A stretch of DNA of 64,000 bases from SIG565 sp045650565 (GTDB taxonomy: Bacteria; Bacillota; Clostridia; Oscillospirales; Acutalibacteraceae). The notes below the pieces were generated by a model, which was given only the letters and a program-made list of their open reading frames with translations, made no database searches and was not told the DNA's origin. The translations under genes were made by a program, and so were the position numbers. The first letter of the stretch is position 1. Every line of letters begins with the position of its first letter. Below, one piece after another: positions 25,473 to 33,900 of this stretch. The DNA is taken from assembly GCA_045650565.1 (NCBI GenBank), contig JAZRRG010000044.1, forward strand, positions 62,001 to 126,000, given 5' to 3'.

Positions 25473-27119
25473 ATGGCAGAAAAGAAATATGTAATTGATA
25501 ATGCCGAACTGATGGCAGAATGGAACTGGGAAAGAAATAAAGATATTACCCCATCGCAATTAACTCTTGGCAGTGGGCAAAAAGTTTGGTGGAAGTGTAA
25601 CCATGGACATGAGTGGCAAGCAATGCTATATGATAGAAATAAAGGAAAAGGATGCCCATATTGTGCTGGTAAAAAAGTTTTAAAAGGATATAATGATTTG
25701 CAGGTAGTCAATCCAACTTTAGCGAAAGAGTGGAATTGTGAAAAGAATGGCAATTTAAAACCGGAAAATTTTACAGCCAATAGTGGGCGAAAAGTTTGGT
25801 GGAAGTGCAACAAAGGGCACGAATGGCAAGCAACAATAAACGATAGAAATAATGGAAAAGGATGCCCGTATTGTTCTGGGCGATTTGCCGTCAAAGGTAA
25901 AAATGATTTACAAACGGTTAATCCAATTTTAGCAAAAGAGTGGAACTATGAAAAGAATGGCAATTTAAAACCCGGAGATTTCACAGAGAACAGTGGGCAA
26001 AAAGTCTGGTGGAAATGCAATAAAGGACACGAATGGCAAGCAATAATCAAAAATAGAAATAAAGGACAAGGGTGCCCCGTTTGCAATTCCGAACGACACA
26101 CTTCTTTTCCAGAATTCGCGCTTGTATTTTATCTTGAAAGATATGGGGTGCAAGTAATACATTCGTATAAGGAACAAGGTTACGAATTAGACATTTATAT
26201 CCCATCCCAAAAAACTGCTATTGAATATGATGGGTATCTTTGGCACAGAAATAAAACAAAACAAGATTTAGAGAAAAATCACAAGTGCAAAGAAGATGGA
26301 ATTAAACTATATCGTATAAGAGAAGGTTTGCCATCGCTGAACGACAGTTCTATAGATTATGTTGTTCAAAGGAATCAAGAAGATTTGCCCAATATTCTCA
26401 AAGAAATTTCGACCGAAATAACTGGAACTGAAGTTGATGTTGATCTAAATAGAGATAGCATTGCCATAGAGAATTTGCGAGAACATACCGAAAAAGAAAG
26501 TTCTCTTTTGTTTTCCAGTCCGGAAATAGCAAAAGAATGGAATTATGAAAGAAATGGAAATTTGAAACCTGAACATTTCGCAGCGAATAGTAATAAAAAA
26601 GTATGGTGGAAGTGTAGCAAAGGACACGAATGGCAAGCGATAATTGCGAGTAGAAATAACTTGCATGGATGCCCATATTGTTCAGGTCAAAAAGTTTTAA
26701 AAGGCTATAATGATTTGCAAACAGTTAATCCAGCTTTAGCAAACGAATGGAATTACGAAAAGAACAATGGTTTAACACCTGAGGACGTAATGCCTAATAG
26801 TGGGAAAAAGGTTTGGTGGAAATGCAACCAAGGACACGAATGGCAAACAAAGATAGCCAATAGAAACAATGGAAACGGATGCCCTGAATGTTATAAAAAG
26901 CAAAAAGGCCAGCGACAAATAAACATGTACGATGCTGATACTTTTTCGTTTATTGCCTCTTTTGATAGCGTTAAATCTCTCTGCGAACATTTTGGTTTAG
27001 ACTATAAAAAAACAAATGGAACAATCTCGCGTGTATGCAGTAGAAAACAAAAAACGCTGATGCAAAAGTATATTTTAAGAGATGCAAATGACGATGAGTA
27101 TAGCGCTAATAGAAAATAG
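25473..27119 (+). CDS. five zinc ribbons with embedded PD-(D/E)XK-type nuclease and NUMOD-like tail
   Basis: 548 residues. Zinc-ribbon units (VWWKC-x3-H-EWQ ... GCPxC) recur with an exact 70-residue period: ligands at C42/H46/C61/C64, C112/H116/C131/C134, C182/H186/C201/C204, then C381/H385/C400/C403 and C451/H455/C470/C473. Between units 3 and 4 lies a nuclease-like domain (about 207-310) with ELDIYIP (D240) and AIEYDG (E251) plus WH 257-258, recalling Vsr/DUF559-type endonucleases. Residues 483-536 look like a NUMOD/homing-endonuclease DNA-binding motif. Likely a DNA-binding nuclease. It starts an operon with the OLD-family gene 17 bases downstream. Composition is more A-rich than its neighbours. 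No methyltransferase partner is present. Confidence 0.82.
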   Translation: MAEKKYVIDNAELMAEWNWERNKDITPSQLTLGSGQKVWWKCNHGHEWQAMLYDRNKGKGCPYCAGKKVLKGYNDLQVVNPTLAKEWNCEKNGNLKPENFTANSGRKVWWKCNKGHEWQATINDRNNGKGCPYCSGRFAVKGKNDLQTVNPILAKEWNYEKNGNLKPGDFTENSGQKVWWKCNKGHEWQAIIKNRNKGQGCPVCNSERHTSFPEFALVFYLERYGVQVIHSYKEQGYELDIYIPSQKTAIEYDGYLWHRNKTKQDLEKNHKCKEDGIKLYRIREGLPSLNDSSIDYVVQRNQEDLPNILKEISTEITGTEVDVDLNRDSIAIENLREHTEKESSLLFSSPEIAKEWNYERNGNLKPEHFAANSNKKVWWKCSKGHEWQAIIASRNNLHGCPYCSGQKVLKGYNDLQTVNPALANEWNYEKNNGLTPEDVMPNSGKKVWWKCNQGHEWQTKIANRNNGNGCPECYKKQKGQRQINMYDADTFSFIASFDSVKSLCEHFGLDYKKTNGTISRVCSRKQKTLMQKYILRDANDDEYSANRK

Positions 27120-27136
27120 AACGGAAGGATAAAAAC

Positions 27137-28774
27137 ATGCACAATATTCAAAACATACGATTCAAAGGATATAAAGTTTTTTCTGATCAACAATATACAT
27201 CCGTTGAAAACTTTTCTCCCGTCAATGTTATAATCGGAAAAAACAATAGCGGAAAAACAAGTTTGTTAGATATCTTGGAATCTGTTTTTAATTCCAAATC
27301 AAAACTCAAAGTTGGTTTTGATGTGGAAGACATACAATTTGACTTGCCTTTTGACCCATACATGATAAATAGTGTTTTTTCAGGTCTTTCTGGGATAGGG
27401 AAATGGGATAAAACTTCGTTAACAAATTATACCAAAGATAAAGTTTTCCCGTTCAGCATCAAAATCGGTGATAATGTTGAAATATTGGATAAATCATTTG
27501 AAGATTTAAGCAGCCACATAAACGCAATTTACAACGCAATTAAATCAAGAAAAAACAATTATAGATTCAGAAAAATAACGGCAGAGCGAAATATATATCC
27601 CGAATCAGAAGGCACCATAACACTTCATAGTGACGGCGAAGGAGCGTGCAACTTAATAGCAACTTTTTTAAATGATAGTAGTTATGATGAAAAACTAATT
27701 GAGGTTGATTTTCTGAATGCTCTTAATCAAATAATGAAGCCCGAGGCTGAATTTGAAAGCATAAGGGTACAGCAAGTTGCTTATAACGACCAAAGACTTT
27801 GGGAAGTTTTTTTACAAGAAAAAGGACTTAAAAGAGTGCCCCTTTCAAAAATGGGAAGCGGATTAAAAACCGTTGTTTTAGTCTTGTTAAACTTATTAGT
27901 AATTCCCAATATCAAAGAATACAAAGGCAAAAAAATTGTTTATGGGTTTGAAGAATTGGAAAACAACTTACACCCTGCACTCCAAAGGAGATTGTTTGAA
28001 TATATTTATGACTACGCTATAAGTAACAATACAATCGTGTTTTTAACAACGCATTCACATATTGCTATTAACGCATATTTTGACAAGGCAGCCACTTCCA
28101 TATATCATGTGATAAAGGAAAACGGAAGCGCTCAAATTAAGCGCATTGAGTCATACATAGATAAAGCCGAAATCTTGGATGATCTTGATGTAAAAGCAAG
28201 CGATATTCTTCAGTCAAATGGTATTATATGGGTTGAAGGTCCTTCTGACAGAGTATATATAAAGCGTTGGTTGGAATTATTCACCCCAAATGAGTATGAG
28301 GAAGGAAAACATTATCAGTTTTTATATTATGGTGGTAGGTTGCTTGCGCAATATTCCGCTAAGGAAGTAACCGACTTGATCAATATTATAACCACAAATA
28401 GAAACGCCGCGATTGTTATAGATAGTGATAAAACATCAAAATCCACTAAAATAAATGATACCAAGAAACGAATTGTCGCGGAATTTGAAGATTTAAGTAT
28501 GTTTCATTGGGTTACAAGAGGTAAAGAAATCGAAAATTATTTACCAAAAGAAGCAATAGAAGCAATGTTCACTGTCAAAATTAAAACACCCTGTAAACAG
28601 TATCAGTTATTCCCTGAGTTTATAAAAAAATATTATAAAAGCTTTTCTAGCAAAAAGGTTCCGTTTGCAAATGAAATCAAGGGATACATCACTAAAGACG
28701 ATTCCATTGGAATTCTAGATTTGAAAAAGCAAATAGAACGTTTATACAAGCAAATCAAAAAATGGAATCAATAA
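27137..28774 (+). CDS. OLD-family ATPase with TOPRIM nuclease domain
   Basis: 545 residues. N-terminal ABC-type ATPase: Walker A GKNNSGKT (34-41), signature-like MGSGLK (239-244), Walker B region YGFEELENNLHP (269-280) and TTHS H-loop (304-307). C-terminal TOPRIM: WVEGPSD with E367, and VIDSDKT with D429 and D431, metal ligands for strand cleavage. The same architecture occurs in GajA of Gabija and P2 Old, but no UvrD/GajB partner is present; the partner here is the zinc-ribbon nuclease. A defence role is inferred from architecture and island context. Confidence 0.9.
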   Translation: MHNIQNIRFKGYKVFSDQQYTSVENFSPVNVIIGKNNSGKTSLLDILESVFNSKSKLKVGFDVEDIQFDLPFDPYMINSVFSGLSGIGKWDKTSLTNYTKDKVFPFSIKIGDNVEILDKSFEDLSSHINAIYNAIKSRKNNYRFRKITAERNIYPESEGTITLHSDGEGACNLIATFLNDSSYDEKLIEVDFLNALNQIMKPEAEFESIRVQQVAYNDQRLWEVFLQEKGLKRVPLSKMGSGLKTVVLVLLNLLVIPNIKEYKGKKIVYGFEELENNLHPALQRRLFEYIYDYAISNNTIVFLTTHSHIAINAYFDKAATSIYHVIKENGSAQIKRIESYIDKAEILDDLDVKASDILQSNGIIWVEGPSDRVYIKRWLELFTPNEYEEGKHYQFLYYGGRLLAQYSAKEVTDLINIITTNRNAAIVIDSDKTSKSTKINDTKKRIVAEFEDLSMFHWVTRGKEIENYLPKEAIEAMFTVKIKTPCKQYQLFPEFIKKYYKSFSSKKVPFANEIKGYITKDDSIGILDLKKQIERLYKQIKKWNQ

Positions 28775-29126
28775 TTACAAATTGAACCACATTCACAAAA
28801 ATTGATCACTTACCACATCTGTTTTTTGAAAATTAACTTTTCAGAAGTTCAGTGCAAGAGTAACATTCTATAGCAATCAAGGAGCTATGTACTGTTTTTG
28901 GCTGCGAAAAACCCAGTATTTATGCGGTTTTTTGCTTGATTACTATAACGCTACTCCGACCAAAAATACCGATTTGACTGCTGTTTTACAGTCAAATCGG
29001 CTCAAAATTAATATGTCACCGGAGGCTGCGTACCGTAGCACCGTAAAGCCGGATTAGGTGTCCAAGTGAGCTTGGGTTATTGCATTTGCAAGACCTTAGC
29101 TCTATTTTTATTTTCGGAGGTAATTT
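28775..29126. other. 352-bp non-coding segment with nested inverted repeats and a tRNA-Pro-like 3' end
   Basis: Contains, in order: an imperfect inverted repeat 28868-28881 with 28935-28947 enclosing a second hairpin with T-run (around 28901-28935, possible terminator of the OLD gene); CTACTCCGACCAAAAAT at 28951-28967, resembling a tRNA-Pro 3' end plus tail; and a perfect 12-bp inverted repeat 28969-28980 with 28989-29000. From 29010 to 29100 several short stems precede the acetyltransferase. No gene is supported. Confidence 0.6.
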
Positions 29127-29681
29127 ATGAAAAACACAAAGGTTACTCTTGTTCCGCTTACGGCAGACGACCGCGAGCAATTCATTCTTGACAATCAGTG
29201 GGCATTTAAGTATGGTGCTATGCAGGAGTTTGGCGAACGTGATAATCACACTGATGATGACGGTGAAATTATATCACGAAAGACCATTGAACGCTCTATT
29301 GATGACCCACAAAATGAAACCTACCGCATTGTTGTAGACGGCAAAAATGTGGGCGGTGTGATACTTAAAATTGATAAAGAAGCGCACCACAACCATTTAG
29401 AGATTCTTTTCGTTTCTCCCGAGGAGCACACCAAAGGAATCGGCTACGGTGCGTGGCTTGAGGTCGAGGCTCTGCATCCCGAGACCAAGGTTTGGGAGAC
29501 CTGCACTCCATATTTCGAAAAGCGCAATATTCATTTCTACGTTAACAAGTGCGGTTTTCAAATCAACCAATTTTGGTGTGAGTATTTTCAACCCGAACAC
29601 GAAATGTTCGAGGATGAAAAGCACGATCCTGACGAAGGTCCTGATGAAATGTTCCGTTTTATCAAGGTGATGAAGCCATAA
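29127..29681 (+). CDS. GNAT-family N-acetyltransferase
   Basis: 184 residues. GNAT fold: RLTADDRE-like N terminus (VPLTADDREQFI), motif A around ILFVSPEEHTKGIGYGAWLEVEA (acetyl-CoA loop, here HTKGIGYG near residue 97-104), and HFYVNKCGFQI near 135. It has an acidic C terminus (DEKHDPDEGPDEM). The ribosome binding site GGAGG precedes ATG 29127. The acceptor substrate is unknown; protein, amine or antibiotic are all possible. Confidence 0.9.
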   Translation: MKNTKVTLVPLTADDREQFILDNQWAFKYGAMQEFGERDNHTDDDGEIISRKTIERSIDDPQNETYRIVVDGKNVGGVILKIDKEAHHNHLEILFVSPEEHTKGIGYGAWLEVEALHPETKVWETCTPYFEKRNIHFYVNKCGFQINQFWCEYFQPEHEMFEDEKHDPDEGPDEMFRFIKVMKP

Positions 29682-29714
29682 TCGCTTCTCTTTGTTTACT
29701 GCATACCAACCATT

Positions 29715-29743
29715 GAGGGCGCCTTAATCGGCGCCCTCTTTTA
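29715..29743 (+). terminator. terminator after the acetyltransferase
   Basis: GC-rich 9-bp perfect stem GAGGGCGCC (29715-29723) with GGCGCCCTC (29730-29738), six-base loop, followed by TTTTAG. Confidence 0.92.
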
Positions 29744-29787
29744 GTTTTGCTTTTTCTTTGTTTGCTGCGGGGCAATAGTTGCGTCCT

Positions 29788-29952
29788 TTATTCTCCCTCA
29801 AACAGTTTTATTGCATCCGGAAGAAGGTCTTCATATGGAAACGACTCCTTCTCATTATATCCGCAATCAAATAGTTTAACTAATCCTATCTTCTTCCAGA
29901 ACTTTTCAGATGATTCAGGTTTACAAAATAATTTAATCGCCTTAAATCGGAA
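29788..29952 (-). pseudogene. remnant of a protein C terminus, GNAT-like
   Basis: On the minus strand, 54 codons without a start end at TAA 29788-29790. The peptide AIKLFCKPESSEKFWKKIGL, then YEDLLPDAIKLFEGE, resembles the C-terminal FWxKIGF region of acetyltransferases. An in-frame stop lies just upstream (29953-29955). It is 5' truncated at the same place where the DUF421 remnant begins, so both look like junction debris. Confidence 0.6.
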
Positions 29953-30126
29953 TCAATCAACACAGAGGTTATTATGGATGGACGAATTTTGGAAGACAAT
30001 TTAAAAAGACTTGGTCTTGATATAGCTTGGCTTAATAAAGAGTTGAAGTGCCAAGGTTATAAAAACGCAAAAGAAATATTCTTAGGTGTTTGTGATAATA
30101 ATAAAAATCTTACTTTATTTGTATAA
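29932..30126 (+). pseudogene. remnant of a DUF421/YetF-type membrane protein C terminus
   Basis: Open frame from 29932, first ATG 29974, stop 30124-30126. It encodes EVIMDGRILEDNLKRLGLD then WLNKELKCQGY and AKEIFLGVCDNNKNLTLFV. This matches the C-terminal cytoplasmic domain pattern (VIxDGKILxENLK...WLxxELKxQG) of DUF421 proteins. The membrane part and N terminus are missing. No ribosome binding site suited to ATG 29974 is evident, so it is scored as a pseudogene. Confidence 0.7.
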
Positions 30127-30148
30127 AATCTATTATTTTTTTAAGTGA

Positions 30149-30177
30149 TTGCACACCATCTTAAACTATGGTATAAT
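30149..30177 (+). promoter_or_regulatory. promoter of nadE
   Basis: TTGCAC (30149-30154), 17-base spacer and TATAAT (30172-30177). Transcription would start near 30184, which rules out an earlier ATG at 30149 as the nadE start. Confidence 0.85.
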
Positions 30178-30208
30178 TATTTTAAGAAATACAAATGGAG
30201 TTGGTTTT

Positions 30209-30940
30209 GTGTTTGATGCTTTAAGAGTTAAAAATGAGTGTGTCCGGTGGATACGTGAGTTTTTTAAAAACAACGGACCCGACTGTAATGCCGTTGTTGG
30301 CATTTCGGGCGGTAAAGACAGCTCGGTTGCTGCCGCACTTTGTGTGGAGGCATTGGGTCGTGAGAGGGTTATTGGCGTTTTAATGCCACAGGGTGAGCAG
30401 CACGACATAGATATGGCATATTTGCTTGTTAACACCCTTGGTATTCGTCACTGTGTTGTAAATATAGGTGATACGGTTAGTGCGTTGCTGAGAAGTATGC
30501 CAAGGGATATGGAAATTACAAATCAAGCACTGGTAAATCTCCCACCGAGAATCAGGATGGCAACACTTTATGCCGTATCGCAGAGCAACAACGGTCGTGT
30601 TGTTAACACCTGTAATTTATCGGAGGACTGGGTTGGTTATTCCACCCGTTACGGTGATGCCGCAGGAGATTTCTCGCCAATGGCGAATTTGACCGTTACC
30701 GAGGTTAAGGAAATAGGGCGTGTTTTAGGGTTGCCCGATGTTTTGGTTGACAAAACACCCATAGACGGGCTCTGCGGAAAGACCGATGAAGAAAATCTCG
30801 GCTTTACCTATGAGGAACTCGACATTTACATCAGAACAGGTGTAATTGAGGACAAGGAAAAACAAGCAATTATTGATAAGCGGCATAAGGCAAATCTTTT
30901 TAAGCTGCAACTAATGCCGAGTTTTAAACCAACTTTTTAA
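30209..30940 (+). CDS. nadE: NAD+ synthase, ammonia-dependent type
   Basis: 243 residues from GTG 30209 (FDALRVKNECV follows), with GGAG eight bases upstream. Adenylates and amidates deamido-NAD to NAD. PP-loop VGISGGKDSSVAAAL (residues 30-44) binds ATP; NTCNLSEDWVGYSTRYGDAAGDFSPM forms the substrate region, and KTPIDGLCGKTDEE is the conserved loop. There is no glutaminase domain, so ammonia or a separate amidase supplies nitrogen. Single-gene transcript closed by a strong terminator. Confidence 0.94.
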   Translation: MFDALRVKNECVRWIREFFKNNGPDCNAVVGISGGKDSSVAAALCVEALGRERVIGVLMPQGEQHDIDMAYLLVNTLGIRHCVVNIGDTVSALLRSMPRDMEITNQALVNLPPRIRMATLYAVSQSNNGRVVNTCNLSEDWVGYSTRYGDAAGDFSPMANLTVTEVKEIGRVLGLPDVLVDKTPIDGLCGKTDEENLGFTYEELDIYIRTGVIEDKEKQAIIDKRHKANLFKLQLMPSFKPTF

Positions 30941-30943
30941 AAT

Positions 30944-30979
30944 AATAAAAACGGGATAGAAATCTATCCCGTTTTTATT
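30944..30979. terminator. bidirectional terminator after nadE
   Basis: Perfect 16-bp stem, arms 30944-30959 and 30964-30979 (core CGGGATAG/CTATCCCG), with A/T runs on both sides. Also serves the convergent surface-protein gene. Confidence 0.94.
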
Positions 30980-30993
30980 TTTAGTGCGCTAAT

Positions 30994-33900
30994 TTATTCC
31001 TCATTTTTATCCCGCTTTTTGTCGGGAGTAATTGCTCCTACAAATGCGCCGCCGCTTATAAACATAAGCGCTATCAGTAACGCAAAGTTGGCATTGTCAC
31101 CTGTTTCAACTATCGGGGGTGTGGGAGGATTGTAGACATTTTCAAACTCAAGCTTTTGTGCAGTGCTGTCTGTCGTGAGATTTTCTATAATTTGCTCTAC
31201 ATCAAACTCACCGGCGCCATTATCGGTAGCCACTATTTTAACACCGTATACGGTATTATCATAGGTTACATTTTCTACGCTTGTGTTTTTCTCTACAACC
31301 ACAAAATACTGTGTTCCCTCTTCGATTATCTCGACAGCGTATCCGAAAGCAAAGCTGCCATTAGTCGCATTTTTAGCAGTGGCTATAGCATCGCCCTGCT
31401 TCTCAAAGCTTTGGTTTGCGCTGTAGAGCTCAAATTCAAATTCTTCGGCTACTAAATCACGGCCCTTTAGAGTTTTATTACCCCAAATGATAGTTTCCGC
31501 CGGATTTATAGCATAGGTGTTGGTGAACGCTATGGCATTAACTGCTATATTACTCTCGCCGCCGAATAAATCTACCACCGCATAGGATGTCATACTACCC
31601 TTACCGTTATCAAGAACAATAACCTCAATTCGATATTCATTGGTATCGTAATGAACGCCAAAGCGGTTTTCGGGAATATACTCTTTAACTACATAATAGT
31701 AGTGTCCCTCTTCGCCCTGCTCATAGTTGAGCTCGAAGCTAAAATCACCGTTTACATCGTTTCTATCGGTTGCGGGGTCGCCATAAATTTGCGTATCTAC
31801 AATAAAGTCAGCACCCGTTCTATGAATTTCAAAGGTAAAAGCATTTTCGGTTAAAACCTTATTGTTTAGTGTCTTTTTGCCCGAAAGAACAATGCTTGTG
31901 GATGTAGCTGCATAAACGTTTATAAACTCAATATCACCATCAAGATAGGTAACGGTAGGTGTGTTTAGTCCACCGTTATTATCATCGGTTATTTCAACCT
32001 TAACACGATAGGTCTGCGTGCTAAAGGTGATACCGTTTTTATCGGCAGGAATTTCCTCACTTATTACAAAGTAATGTGTGCCGGGGGCTGTAAACTCAAT
32101 GGCATCAAATTTAAACTTTGCTTTGCGATGGTTGTTTGCATCCGCTGCACCATTTACAGCAGCTCTTGTAATACCCGCACTTAGTATGCTTTGGTAATCA
32201 CTTGCAGTTTCTACGAGGTTGAATCTAAACTCACCTGCGTTTATATTTCTACCGGTGAGATACTTTGTACCGCCTATATTAACCGTTTTCTTATCGTTAA
32301 TTACATAGGTATTATTAAAGTTAAGCTCATCCGCTGAAATATTAGCAGTATCGCCCACCTTGTAGATTGTAACCGCATTGGTAGCAAGAATGGTTTTACC
32401 GTTGTTATCCTCTTGCTTTTCTACGGTTATGGCAACGTGATACTGAGTTTTATCATATTCGATACCGCCGAGCGCACCCTCTATTTCTTCGATGATGAAA
32501 TAATAGGTTCCAACCGAATCGAATGTAAGCTCTGGGAAGGATACCACGCCAGTTACTTTGTTGTAGTTCGCTAATATTTGCTCGGTTTTAGAAGTAAATG
32601 TAGCGTTTGATTTATATGTTGCGAATTGGAATTCTCTACCGCCAAGCTCTCTATTCGTGCCATCGGCATTCTTAAGGGTCTTACTGCCGCTTAAAACAAC
32701 CTTAGGTGTGCTTGTTACATCAGCATCGTAGGTGTTTGTAACGGTAATATCTTCTTTAGATATTGTGCTTCCAGCCATATTTTTATAGGTTATTGTCGGC
32801 TGTGTAGCAGCGTCATCAGACCAATCAATCGTTACAGTATAATAGGTATCGGTATCATAGGTCATACCTACAACACGGTCAAACAACTCCGGCTCGATTT
32901 CACGCACGTAATAGGTCTTTGCATTGGCATAATCACTCGGTGTTATATTGAGAGTAAAGGTCGCACGACCTGCATTGTTAGTGATTGCCGACATCACAGG
33001 TATCACAGAATTCTCAGAATCAAACAAGCCGAATATAATACCGCCGAGATGCAGGTTCCCGCCCGTACCTTCAATGTGTTTTTCAACCACGAAGCTTTCT
33101 TCGTATGACTGATAAATGTTTGCAAAGTTTTTGGTAACTGTCCAACCATCAGTACTGTTTCCTGTAACTGTTGCAAGATTTTGCACTGCGGATACATCGC
33201 TTATATAAAGCTGACCTGTTGCATTATCCTCAACTGTTACGTGGAAAAGACCTATGCTGGTGTCGTAGCTTATATCCTCTACGGGATTATGCTTTTGCTC
33301 ATATATTTTATAGGTGTAAACACCGGGCTGAGTATAGGTTTCGTGTCGTGATAAATCGATTGAATACGCTTTGCCGGTTCTAAGACTTATTTCGTGATCA
33401 GCCAAGCCAGTAACACTGCCTGTTGTTAAATCAACCTTTGCAATTGAAGCCCAGTAGATATCATCCGTATCCCATACATAGCTTGCAGGTAATATTGTTT
33501 TGGTGCCCTGAATTGTGACATTGGGGCTTACCGGACGAGGTGCATATCGGTTAACGAGCAATGCCTCGCTTGTGGTGTCACGAGAGATTGTGCCTGTTCT
33601 TACTCCGTCAAGCAAAGTGAAACCGCTTGGAATATTAAGTTCTTCAACATTATACTGCACACCTTCGGGGATGTTGGTTATAATGTGTGACTGATCATCG
33701 GTTAATGTGAAGTTAAATTCATAGGTGTTTTCTTGTCCGGCCACTGCAACGGGGGAAACGTTTTGTGATAAAGCGCTGTCATAATAGGTTGCACTGTCAG
33801 CGCCGATACCCGTAAGCGTTACCTTAATTTCAAACTGCTTGGTTGCAAGAGCGTTATTAATCGACTGGAAGGGATGCTCAATATTCTTTTCAACAAGCAA

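Noticed and set aside
25126..28780. CRISPR array in the accessory island
   Set aside because: The TATATCAT-hairpin units have unequal spacing, self-complementary inserts and no cas genes, and the 210-bp repeats are coding zinc ribbons.
29010..29100. Known riboswitch class before the acetyltransferase
   Set aside because: None of the conserved cores I know (TPP, SAM, cobalamin, c-di-GMP, guanidine, fluoride) can be recognised; kept only as an unclassified leader.
29932..30126. Independent small functional protein of 50 residues
   Set aside because: The frame matches only the C-terminal part of a larger membrane protein family and lacks a ribosome binding site, so a remnant is more likely.
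30149..30208. ATG 30149 as start of nadE
   Set aside because: It lies on the -35 box of a well-formed promoter and has no ribosome binding site; GTG 30209 has GGAG at the proper distance.
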